DNA of 35,304 nucleotides from Lysobacterales bacterium (GTDB taxonomy: Bacteria; Pseudomonadota; Gammaproteobacteria; Xanthomonadales; Marinicellaceae), in contig JAGRJR010000021.1 of assembly GCA_020442635.1 (NCBI GenBank), positions 6,685 through 41,988 of the forward strand, given 5' to 3'. Below the pieces are notes generated by a model that had not been told where the DNA came from, did not search any database, and was given only the letters and a program-made list of their open reading frames with translations. Within the stretch, counting starts at the first letter, position 1, and each line of letters opens with the position of its first letter. Positions 27,311 to 34,197 of the stretch are shown piece by piece. Both the position numbers and the translations under genes were made by a program.

Positions 27311-28528
27311 TTAAATCATTGTATCCAAAACATGAATCAACCCATCGACTTCCTCAACAGTATTGTAATGTGCCAAGCTCACTCTCACCACGCCTTGGTG
27401 TTCCCTTAAACCTAAATGGTCGATTAATTTCACGGCGTAAAAATCGCCATAGCGGATGCCGATGTGGTGTGGGTCGACTTGTTCTACGATTGTTATTGAA
27501 TCGATGTTGTCATGCACAAAGGACAGGGTGGCAACTCTTTGCTTGGGGTTGCTTTGTGCGTTGCCGATGATTTTAATTTGGGGTTTTGAGTTGAGGAAAT
27601 CCAACAAGGGTTGCAGCAAACCCGCTTCGTATTCAGCAATTTGTTGGTAAGCCTGTGTGAGGTTGTTTCGATTGATTTCAGCATCAGTTTGGTCAGCGCC
27701 TAAATCACATAAATACTGCACCACTGCACTCATGGCATAGCACAGTTCGTAATTGACATTCCCGGGTTGGAATTTATACGGCGAGGTTTGGATAAAATCG
27801 TGGTTAAAGCCGGGCAAGGATTTCAGAATATCACGTTTGCCGTACAGTACGGCTTGATGTGGGCCAAAGGTTTTATAGGTACTGAAAAAGTAAAAATCAA
27901 CATCCCAATCCCTAACATCAATCAAACGATGTGGCGCATAAGCCACGCCATCCACGCACACCTTGACGCCTTGTTGATGCACCAGTTCTGTCCATTGTTT
28001 GATGGGGTTGATGCTGCCCAAAATGTTAGAAACGTGAGTAAAACAAACCAGTTTGGTTTTCTCGGACATCAAAGCCAAAAGTTCATCGGTCTCAAGTGCC
28101 AAAGTGTTTGGATTAATTTGCCATTGTCTGATCACAATGCCTTGTTTTTGTAGTTCCAGCCAGGCGGCCCGATTACATTCATGATCAACATCGGTGATGA
28201 TGACCTCATCGCCTTTCTGCCATTGTTGTGCCAAACACAGGCTCAATATCCTGACCAAAGCCGTACTGCTGGAGCCAACAATCACTTCTTCCACATGTTT
28301 TGCATTGAGGTAGGTTTGGATGTTTTGGGTGGCTTGGTTTAGCTTCTCGGAAGCTGATACTGAGGTGGCATAACTGGCACCCAATTGCACATCATAATGG
28401 GTCAAATACTCGGTGATGGCATCGATGGCATAGCCCACTGTCTGTGAACCACCGGCATTGTCCATAAACACCATGTTTTCTTGTTTGCTTAATGCAGGGA
28501 ACTGTTGTCTAACCCAATTGATGTTCAT
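27311..28528 (-). CDS. Class V aminotransferase, cysteine desulfurase-like (VC1184 type)
   Basis: A PLP-dependent fold type I enzyme of 405 residues. The cofactor Lys is Lys219 in FFSTYKTFGPH, and the Asp that contacts the pyridine ring is Asp193 in VCVDGVAYAPH. The N terminus (YLDNAGG-like, read FMDNAGGSQ) and HECN motif fit the SufS-related branch. The region where SufS has its catalytic Cys loop reads HHIGIRYGDFYAVKLIDHLG, with no cysteine. That is the pattern I associate with the VC1184 subfamily of cysteine-desulfurase-like proteins. The true substrate is unknown, so sulfur transfer should not be assumed. No Suf or Isc genes are nearby, and it faces the RloC-like gene convergently. Confidence 0.88.
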   Translation of the reverse strand: MNINWVRQQFPALSKQENMVFMDNAGGSQTVGYAIDAITEYLTHYDVQLGASYATSVSASEKLNQATQNIQTYLNAKHVEEVIVGSSSTALVRILSLCLAQQWQKGDEVIITDVDHECNRAAWLELQKQGIVIRQWQINPNTLALETDELLALMSEKTKLVCFTHVSNILGSINPIKQWTELVHQQGVKVCVDGVAYAPHRLIDVRDWDVDFYFFSTYKTFGPHQAVLYGKRDILKSLPGFNHDFIQTSPYKFQPGNVNYELCYAMSAVVQYLCDLGADQTDAEINRNNLTQAYQQIAEYEAGLLQPLLDFLNSKPQIKIIGNAQSNPKQRVATLSFVHDNIDSITIVEQVDPHHIGIRYGDFYAVKLIDHLGLREHQGVVRVSLAHYNTVEEVDGLIHVLDTMI

Positions 28529-28599
28529 GATTTATCATTTTGAAAAGAAAGCATTCTAACAGTTGAACATAATAAGAAAAACCAAGAATATAGAAACAC

Positions 28600-28629
28600 T
28601 TGCTGTATGTGCTTTGTTGCAATTAATAT
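28600..28629 (+). promoter_or_regulatory. Possible promoter of the PstS-OmpA fusion gene
   Basis: A -35-like TTGCTG (28600-28605) and a -10-like TAATAT (28624-28629) are separated by 18 bases, about 95 bases upstream of the chosen start. The region is AT-rich, so the match may be chance. I see no obvious Pho box. Confidence 0.3.
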
Positions 28630-28722
28630 TTTAGATGGTCAGTTTTAACGGTAAATTGTCATCCTTGTGTAATTTCTGACATCGACAATATGCGGAAGAT
28701 TTTTTTGCATATAGGCAGTCGC

Positions 28723-30219
28723 ATGAACTTTAAGAATTATATTTTTGATGGGTTGATTGTTCTCACTGTTATTTTGGGTTCAATTGCATTTTATTTGCTC
28801 CATTATAATGAACAAGCCATTGATCCTGTACCAGGAAATGATGTCAATAAACCTGCTGCTGTTATAGAAACAGAAAACAAGACAGGGGGGTATGATGCTT
28901 ATAAAAATAGGGTTTCCATTGATTTATTGAAAATAGAGCCACGAATCATTTTGCGTTTACATGGTTCAAACACTATAGGTGGTAAGTTAATTCCAGCAAT
29001 GGCTGCTTCTTTTTTACAACAACTGGGTGCAGAAGCAACCATCACCAAGCCGCTGAAACAATTGAATGAATCACAGGTAATTGGGTATTTACCTCATCTT
29101 AATGAAGTGGTTGCTATCGAAATAAAAGCACACGGTTCAAGCACTGGTTTCAAATCATTAATCAATCAAACTGCGGATATTGCGATGTCATCTCGTCCGA
29201 TTAAACATGAAGAAAATCTGAAATTAATCATTGAAAATGGAGACATGACCAAACCTGAAAGTGAGCATATCGTTGCCTTAGATGGTTTGGCCATAGTGGT
29301 TCATCCTGACAATCCGTTACAAAACATCACGGTTAATCAGTTGGCTGAAATTTTTTCTGGGAAAATTACCGACTGGTCTCAACTGCAAGGCGAAGCCGGA
29401 ACCATTAATCTTTATGCCAGGGATAATCAGTCAGGGACTTTTGATACATTCAAAACCCTGATTCTTGAGAAATTCAAATTGGACCTGGCAAAGTCTCAAC
29501 GGTTTGAATCCAACGCTGAATTGGTGAATGCGGTCAGAAACGATCGTTCAGGCATTGGCTTTTCGGGATTGGCTTATGCAGCCAACGATATGATTTTACG
29601 GGTGGCTGCAGACACGGGTCTGCCTGCCATTATACCCAATCAATTTACCATCAGCTCAGAAGATTATCCACTTAGTCGTAGGTTGTATTTGTATACCAAC
29701 AAAAACAAAACGACCAATCCTTACCTCATCGACTTTATAAACTATAGTGTGTCGGGTGCTGGACAGCAACTGGCAGAAAAAGAAAACTTTATTGCCCAAA
29801 AAATAACCACACAACTCCCCAATGATATTTCTGAGTTTCCCTCGGAATATCAAAAAATGATTAAACATGCTGAGCGTTTGTCAATGACATTCAGAATGCG
29901 TGCTGATCGTGCTGAAATTGACAATAAATCCGCTCAGGATATTGAAAATTTGGTCGCGTTTTTAAGCACGCAAACCTATGAAAAAATACGCTTGATTGGT
30001 TTTTCGGCAGGGGAATCTAATGATGAGGTTATGGATCGCAATCGTGCTTTGTTGCGCAGTAAATTACTGGCTTTAGAACTCAAGCAAAGAGGTGTTCGAA
30101 ATGTCGAAGTAGCCGCTTTTGGTGAACAAATGCCTATCGACAGTAATAATGACTCTCATGGGGTGTATCGGAACAACCGCACAGAAGTGTGGTTAGTCAA
30201 GCCAGAAGAGTCTTCATAA
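28723..30219 (+). CDS. PstS-like substrate-binding domain fused to an OmpA-like domain
   Basis: This envelope protein (498 residues) has an N-terminal membrane helix (about residues 8-29) and a linker, then a phosphate-binding-type periplasmic domain. The helix could be a signal anchor or an uncleaved signal. The phosphate-loop region reads LRLHGSNTIGGKLIPAM, and the second ligand region is HGSSTGFKSLINQTADIAMSSR. ARDNQSGTFDTFK follows near residue 240. The last 110 residues are OmpA-like (IRLIGFSAGES, then NRALLRSKLLALELKQRGV and NNRTEVWLV), the type that grips peptidoglycan. The start at MNFKN (28723) was chosen over 28690 because the membrane helix begins there. No pst transporter genes adjoin, so a role as a cell-wall-tethered phosphate or anion sensor or scavenger is an inference. 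Confidence 0.85.
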   Translation: MNFKNYIFDGLIVLTVILGSIAFYLLHYNEQAIDPVPGNDVNKPAAVIETENKTGGYDAYKNRVSIDLLKIEPRIILRLHGSNTIGGKLIPAMAASFLQQLGAEATITKPLKQLNESQVIGYLPHLNEVVAIEIKAHGSSTGFKSLINQTADIAMSSRPIKHEENLKLIIENGDMTKPESEHIVALDGLAIVVHPDNPLQNITVNQLAEIFSGKITDWSQLQGEAGTINLYARDNQSGTFDTFKTLILEKFKLDLAKSQRFESNAELVNAVRNDRSGIGFSGLAYAANDMILRVAADTGLPAIIPNQFTISSEDYPLSRRLYLYTNKNKTTNPYLIDFINYSVSGAGQQLAEKENFIAQKITTQLPNDISEFPSEYQKMIKHAERLSMTFRMRADRAEIDNKSAQDIENLVAFLSTQTYEKIRLIGFSAGESNDEVMDRNRALLRSKLLALELKQRGVRNVEVAAFGEQMPIDSNNDSHGVYRNNRTEVWLVKPEESS

Positions 30220-30639
30220 TAAAGCATATCCTTAGGTCTGGTTCTGCTTCATGGTTCAATCAGACGGCGATTTTGTGGGTGACTTGGTGCAATATGATCA
30301 TGCTTTGGATTATTGACCTTAACTACCTGATATCACTCACCAACAGTACAACGACCACCCAGTTCACCGATAAGCAAATTCTTGAAAAGTGTATTTTTCT
30401 GATCGTTAGAGTAAGGTAAAAAAACATCAGTTAAATCACACTTTAACGGTTAAGTTTTTTTTGAACCTTACTGAAAAATGCCAGGATGAATTTTTTCAGG
30501 GGCAACTAAGTAGAAATGATTTAATGATTGGCCTCTGGAATGAATCAGTGGTTTTGTGATGGACTGCTTAAATTCAAATCTTTAGCCCTTGGTATTATGG
30601 TGGCATGTTTATAACAATAGTTTGTATGAGGGATATTTC
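30220..30639. other. Intergenic region with an inverted repeat
   Basis: About 420 bases lie between the PstS-OmpA gene and the small protein gene. A short frame overlapping the upstream gene's end (30189-30419) has no ribosome binding site. I see an inverted repeat CTGAAAAA/TTTTTCAG at 30471-30478 and 30492-30499 and a small palindrome TTAAC-G-GTTAA. The upstream gene's transcript may end at the repeat. Nothing else is evident. Confidence 0.45.
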
Positions 30640-30885
30640 ATGAAAACAGCCAATTCATTATCTGAACAGTCTTCTCACAAGGTCTTAGAAAACAGTATGC
30701 CATCGATAGCCGCCTCTGATGTCTGTCAAATTATAGACAAAGCCACCCAAGAAGGTGTGAGTAATCGCCATGAAATTTTACAGTTGGCTAAGCTGATCCT
30801 AAAACTTGATCCTCAAGAGGTTGATGCTGACATGCAAGCTAAATTTGATCAATTGATGGGTAAAGTTCGCGCACAGTTTTCGTGA
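30640..30885 (+). CDS. Small unknown protein, 81 residues
   Basis: I do not recognise this gene. It encodes an 81-residue soluble protein, predicted helical from about residue 28 on (VCQIIDKATQEGVSNRHEILQLAKLILKLDP), with a Ser-rich, probably flexible N terminus. No signal peptide, membrane segment or cysteine pair is evident; a single Cys is present. The ATG at 30640 is supported by GAGGG seven bases upstream; a longer in-frame reading from 30589 has no such site. It is flanked by gaps on both sides and so is probably transcribed alone. The clean ribosome binding site makes a real gene more likely than chance. Confidence 0.6.
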   Translation: MKTANSLSEQSSHKVLENSMPSIAASDVCQIIDKATQEGVSNRHEILQLAKLILKLDPQEVDADMQAKFDQLMGKVRAQFS

Positions 30886-31047
30886 AATATTTTCCTAGAA
30901 TAGCTTAGGGTTTGTAAGACATCAACGCCTCTGTTATTTGTAAAATTGTAAATGGCATTCACTCTTTTATTGCCATAAAAAAGACATATTTTTGCCTGAG
31001 TTATCACTTATGCTGTGATGGTGGATCGATAACAGAACGGAAAAAAG

Positions 31048-31863
31048 ATGGCAATAAAATATTTTATTTATGAATTTTGGGTGTTTGGTATCAAACAAGC
31101 TTATGCATGCTTGTTTGGTGGATTTTTGTTATTGGTGATGATCGTCACCAAGTACTGGTATCCTCTTGAAAGCCTTCATCGTTATGATTTTATTTTCTTG
31201 GCTGCCATTGTTTTTCAAGTGTTGTTACTGGTTACAAAACTTGAAACTCTCAAAGAATCGGTCGTCATAGTGATTTTTCATGTGGTGGCAACGATTATGG
31301 AGCTGTTCAAAACATCAGATACCATTGGCTCATGGTCTTATCCAGAGGCTTATGTTTTTGGAATCGGCAATGTCCCCTTGTTTACCGGTTTTATGTACAG
31401 TGCTGTTGGTAGCTATATCACCCGTGCCTGGCGCATTTTTGAGTTCAAGTATGAACATTATCCAGAAAAAATCCTCACGTTGGTGTTGGTGTTGTTGATA
31501 TATTTGAATTTCTTTACCCACCATTTTATTTGGGATTTTCGTTGGGTGTTGTTGGGTGTAACGAGTATGCTTCTTTTCAAAACTCAAATCTATTTCAAGG
31601 TTTGGCGTCAGTATAGACATATGCCACTACTTGCTGGCTGGCTGTTAGTGGCTTTATTTATTTGGTTGGCCGAGAATGTGGGTACTTACACCAGTACCTG
31701 GGTTTATCCGAATCAAACCGATGAATGGCAAATGGTTTCGTTATCAAAGTTGGTTTCGTGGTACTTATTGATGCTGCTAAGTTTTGTTTTGGTATCACTT
31801 GTCAATCGTGTTCAAATATCTGCACAACCAGAAAAAGTTAATCATGAACCCATCAGTAAATAA
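31048..31863 (+). CDS. DUF817 family integral membrane protein
   Basis: The 271-residue protein has about eight hydrophobic segments and the DUF817 landmarks: FGIKQAYACLFGGFLL at the N terminus, RYDFIFLAAIVFQVLLL, and KLETLKESVVIVIFHVVATIMELFKT. IGSWSYPEAYVFGIGNVPLFTGFMY follows, with a NFFTHH segment near the middle. The function is unknown; the conserved Glu, His and Trp residues in membrane segments suggest a transporter or enzyme acting inside the bilayer. GGA lies about eight bases before the ATG. A hairpin of nested stems (GTTATC/GATAAC and ATCAC/GTGAT, 31000-31032) sits in its leader. The downstream DUF1801 gene overlaps its end by 20 bases. Confidence 0.88.
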   Translation: MAIKYFIYEFWVFGIKQAYACLFGGFLLLVMIVTKYWYPLESLHRYDFIFLAAIVFQVLLLVTKLETLKESVVIVIFHVVATIMELFKTSDTIGSWSYPEAYVFGIGNVPLFTGFMYSAVGSYITRAWRIFEFKYEHYPEKILTLVLVLLIYLNFFTHHFIWDFRWVLLGVTSMLLFKTQIYFKVWRQYRHMPLLAGWLLVALFIWLAENVGTYTSTWVYPNQTDEWQMVSLSKLVSWYLLMLLSFVLVSLVNRVQISAQPEKVNHEPISK

Positions 31864-32245
31864 AAAATTTTATACTTATCCAATTCCAGCAGCTAATGCC
31901 TTGAAAAAAATCAGGAAGCATATTTTATTGGCAGCGAGAGAATGTGATCTGGATGTTGAAGAAACGCTGAAGTGGGGAGAGCCTAGCTATGTTTGTAAAG
32001 AGGGCAGTACCATTCGGTTCGATTGGAAAGCCAAGTCTCCTGCACAATATGTGGTTTACTTTAATTGTCAAACCTCATTGGTGGAAACATTTCGGGAATT
32101 GTACAGAGATGAATTTACTTTTGAAGGAAACAGGGCTATGGTGTTTCAGTTTGGCAAGGAGGTTAACTGGCAAGCATTCAGGCATTGTGTTTCATTGTCA
32201 TTGCGTTACCACAAAATCAAACATTTGCCTTTGTTGGGTGCATGA
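31844..32245 (+). CDS. DUF1801 domain protein
   Basis: A 133-residue soluble protein of the DUF1801 type. The family pattern is clear: YPIPAANALKKIRKHILLAARE near the start, EETLKWGEPSY in the middle, and an FDWKAKSPAQYVVYFN strand, which together resemble the iron-chaperone/YdhG group. The biochemical role is not established. The start at ATG 31844 lies inside the last codons of the DUF817 gene (20 bases of overlap), so translation may be coupled. A longer reading from 31784 would overlap more without a ribosome binding site. The gene ends just before the long folded element at 32264-32370. Confidence 0.8.
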   Translation: MNPSVNKKFYTYPIPAANALKKIRKHILLAARECDLDVEETLKWGEPSYVCKEGSTIRFDWKAKSPAQYVVYFNCQTSLVETFRELYRDEFTFEGNRAMVFQFGKEVNWQAFRHCVSLSLRYHKIKHLPLLGA

Positions 32246-32263
32246 TAAGAACGATAAAAATAG

Positions 32264-32370
32264 GAGGTTTGGTTATTCATTCAAGTGAAGCAGCTGTTAA
32301 CAAGGTTTTAAATAGGATGAATGATTTGACTGCTTGCCTTGATCGAAACGGGTGTTGTTAACCAAACCTC
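32264..32370. other. Long folded element in a convergent gap (terminator or RNA)
   Basis: A perfect 12-bp inverted repeat closes the element: GAGGTTTGGTTA at 32264-32275 and TAACCAAACCTC at 32359-32370. A second nested stem pairs CAAGtgAAGCAG near 32283-32294 with CTGCTTgcCTTG near 32330-32341, ten of twelve pairs. T-rich bases follow on both strands (AAGTTTTTATT on plus, CTATTTTTATC on minus). It lies between two converging genes, so a bidirectional terminator is the simplest reading. The 107-base span and nested fold also fit a structured RNA or a degraded palindromic repeat. Confidence 0.6.
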
Positions 32371-32394
32371 AAGTTTTTATTACAAGGTGATGGT

Positions 32395-32919
32395 TTAATC
32401 GTCCTCTTCAGGTTTGTCCTTATTGATAAACAATACCGATGTGATCAAGCCATAAACAACAGCTGCTAAAAACATCAAGCCAAAGAAAGCCACAATACCT
32501 CGCCAGGATAGACTTCCTATGCTGCTGTTTTTTTCCAATTGTTCAACTTTACCTGATAATGTTGGGTCTGCTTTTGAGTAAGCAATTTGAACAGATTCAG
32601 AGTCAATGTATTTATTGGCATTAGATTCACTGGTGGTGAATGATTTGTTGTAATTTTTACCTCCTGCTTCATAGTGGTAAGAAAAGTGATACGTTGCTTT
32701 ACTCCGCCCTTTTCTGCCTTTTTCGTAGACCACATCATCCAGTGTGACCTCAGCATCCAGAACCACCGCATCTGACAAAATTGTTTTGGCTTCCTGGTAA
32801 TTCTTAACCATGGTGAAACCAAAGAATCCAACTGCACCAATGAAACCTAATATACACAGGTATTTGCTGATGACTGAGATGGCTTGATGGGTACTGTCTT
32901 TTACTTTAAATTTTAACAT
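32395..32919 (-). CDS. DUF3592-like membrane protein
   Basis: A 174-residue protein with one membrane helix near residues 18-38 and another near 140-165. Between them lies an extracytoplasmic beta domain with the DUF3592 look: a DAEVTLDDVVYEK strand, YHFSYHYEAGGKNYN and VQIAYSKADPTLS. The C-terminal tail is acidic and probably cytoplasmic (KDKPEEDD). The function of the family is unknown. A strong ribosome binding site (GGAG, five bases before ATG) supports the start. The MITE-like element lies just upstream, so it may affect the expression of this gene. Confidence 0.8.
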   Translation of the reverse strand: MLKFKVKDSTHQAISVISKYLCILGFIGAVGFFGFTMVKNYQEAKTILSDAVVLDAEVTLDDVVYEKGRKGRSKATYHFSYHYEAGGKNYNKSFTTSESNANKYIDSESVQIAYSKADPTLSGKVEQLEKNSSIGSLSWRGIVAFFGLMFLAAVVYGLITSVLFINKDKPEEDD

Positions 32920-32963
32920 GTGTTCTCCGATAAGTTATTTAGTATTAAATTGGTTTCATGCTT

Positions 32964-33122
32964 GAGACCTCTACATAAGTCTGGGTCATTGTAAAAAAGA
33001 ACTAAAAGTCTAAAGTTCAAGAAAGGAAGCATAAGTAATGGCGTGCTGTTGCTAAGCTTTCTGACGCCGAAATTTAGGCTTTTAGACTTTTTTGCTTGAT
33101 TCACGACTTATGCAGAGATCTC
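32964..33122. mobile_element. MITE-like element with long inverted repeats and 4-bp duplication
   Basis: A 159-bp non-coding element. Its ends pair over 18 bases with two mismatches: GAGACCTCTACATAAGTC at 32964-32981 against the reverse complement of GACTTATGCAGAGATCTC at 33105-33122. The arms go on pairing inward for about 55 bases with some gaps, including an AAAAGTCTAAA/TTTAGACTTTT block. The four bases GCTT occur directly on both sides (32960-32963 and 33123-33126), as expected for a target duplication, and the similarity stops at these ends. No transposase is encoded, so it would move only with a helper enzyme elsewhere. It sits in the gap between the DUF3592 and lipoprotein genes. Confidence 0.7.
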
Positions 33123-33129
33123 GCTTGTT

Positions 33130-33627
33130 TTATTCAGTGATTTGTTCAGTTTTCAATGTAATTAATTCATCGCTGATTTTTAGAATTTTGATTTCGTTAT
33201 CGATGACACCGAACACTGTGGTAGAAGTTGATTCTTCGCTAATGATCATGCCTAACATGGTCGTTCGAACTTTTGCTTTCACTTTCAAGGTGGCCTGGTC
33301 ATTGCTGTCATCCAAATCAATGGAGATGATTTCTTCCTCAATGTCCATGTTGTCCAACATTGAGATGCTGAGTTGAGCCAGTTTTTTGAACTCACTATAA
33401 TCAATTTTTTTGACGCCTGTTGTGGGATCAGGATCAAGGTCGATATAAATTTCAGTATCAGCTATGAGGTATTGTTCCAAAACGCTTAAGTCTCCCTGCT
33501 TGATTGCCGCATTAACTTCTTTATTGATTGCTTCAATTTTTTTCGTGGTTAGGAAGGGCTGTCTTTGGTGACAGGCTGCTAAGAGCAAGACAGTAATGGT
33601 GATGATACAAATAAGTGTTGTTTTCAT
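33130..33627 (-). CDS. Predicted lipoprotein of unknown function
   Basis: The 165-residue protein starts with a lipoprotein signal peptide: MKTTLICI, a hydrophobic core, then the lipobox LAAC with Cys19 as the lipid anchor. The mature part alternates charged and beta-type segments (IEAINKEVNAAIKQGDLSVLEQYLI, then acidic DLDPDP and repeated strands with ATLKVKAKVRTT). That layout suggests an NTF2/SnoaL-like alpha+beta cone, but I cannot name a family. The mature protein is strongly acidic. A moderate ribosome binding site (AAGAG) lies upstream of the ATG. The MITE-like element begins right after the stop codon. Confidence 0.7.
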   Translation of the reverse strand: MKTTLICIITITVLLLAACHQRQPFLTTKKIEAINKEVNAAIKQGDLSVLEQYLIADTEIYIDLDPDPTTGVKKIDYSEFKKLAQLSISMLDNMDIEEEIISIDLDDSNDQATLKVKAKVRTTMLGMIISEESTSTTVFGVIDNEIKILKISDELITLKTEQITE

Positions 33628-33686
33628 GTTAGTTTTCTCTTTTAAATTGTTTTATGGGTAATAATCAAATGTCAAAGTTTAAAAAA

Positions 33687-34100
33687 TCAGACTGTATTCG
33701 AAGCTCTGAATAAACCGTTGGGAATGAACAAGTAACACCGCAGGGTATCTTCACGATACATATAGAAAAAACGGCCATTGGCTTTGTTGGCAACGTACTC
33801 TAAAGCATGATTAAGGAAGTTCGCAGATAGGATGTCGGTGGCTTCTTCGAATTTCCAGCGTTGGTATTTTTCACCTTCTGTAAAGGTAACAATGCACTGC
33901 TGCTTGTTTTTATCTGATTTGATATCACTGATCCCCAAGTCTTGTGCGGTTGTTTGTATGAGTAACGACAATATTTCAGCATGTGGACTCTTATATGCTG
34001 TAGCTTTTACATTCAGACAGGTTTGATAATCTGTCAGAAGCAAGGCAATGGTTTTTTTGTCAACGATGCTCATTGAACGGTAAAAATTAAAGACGTTCAT
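33687..34100 (-). CDS. Unknown cytosolic protein, 137 residues
   Basis: I do not recognise this protein. It has no signal peptide or membrane segment. An N-terminal helical part (FNFYRSMSIVDKKTIALLLTDYQ) is followed by mixed alpha/beta sequence with a basic patch (DIKSDKNKQQCIVTFTEGEKYQRWKFEEA) and a terminal strand pair (GRFFYMYREDTLRCYLFIPNG). The ATG at 34100 has GGAATCC about ten bases upstream, so I prefer it; a GTG at 34145 would add 15 residues. It lies between the lipoprotein and STAND-type ATPase genes on the same strand. It may be transcribed with the ATPase upstream, since only about 100 bases separate them. Confidence 0.55.
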   Translation of the reverse strand: MNVFNFYRSMSIVDKKTIALLLTDYQTCLNVKATAYKSPHAEILSLLIQTTAQDLGISDIKSDKNKQQCIVTFTEGEKYQRWKFEEATDILSANFLNHALEYVANKANGRFFYMYREDTLRCYLFIPNGLFRASNTV

Positions 34101-34197
34101 ATCAGGATTCCAATCAATATAGACGCATTGTAAAGAATGGCTCACATCACGTCTTGGTCAATGTGTCCAGTGTCAAAAAGTGAAACTTGACGTTTTG

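Noticed and set aside
30189..30419. Open reading frame of 76 codons overlapping the end of the PstS-OmpA gene
   Set aside because: It overlaps a well-supported gene, has no ribosome binding site and shows no recognisable protein pattern.
30640..30885. Small protein as an anti-sigma factor of the FlgM type
   Set aside because: The length and helical end are similar, but no conserved FlgM residues or flagellar neighbours are visible.
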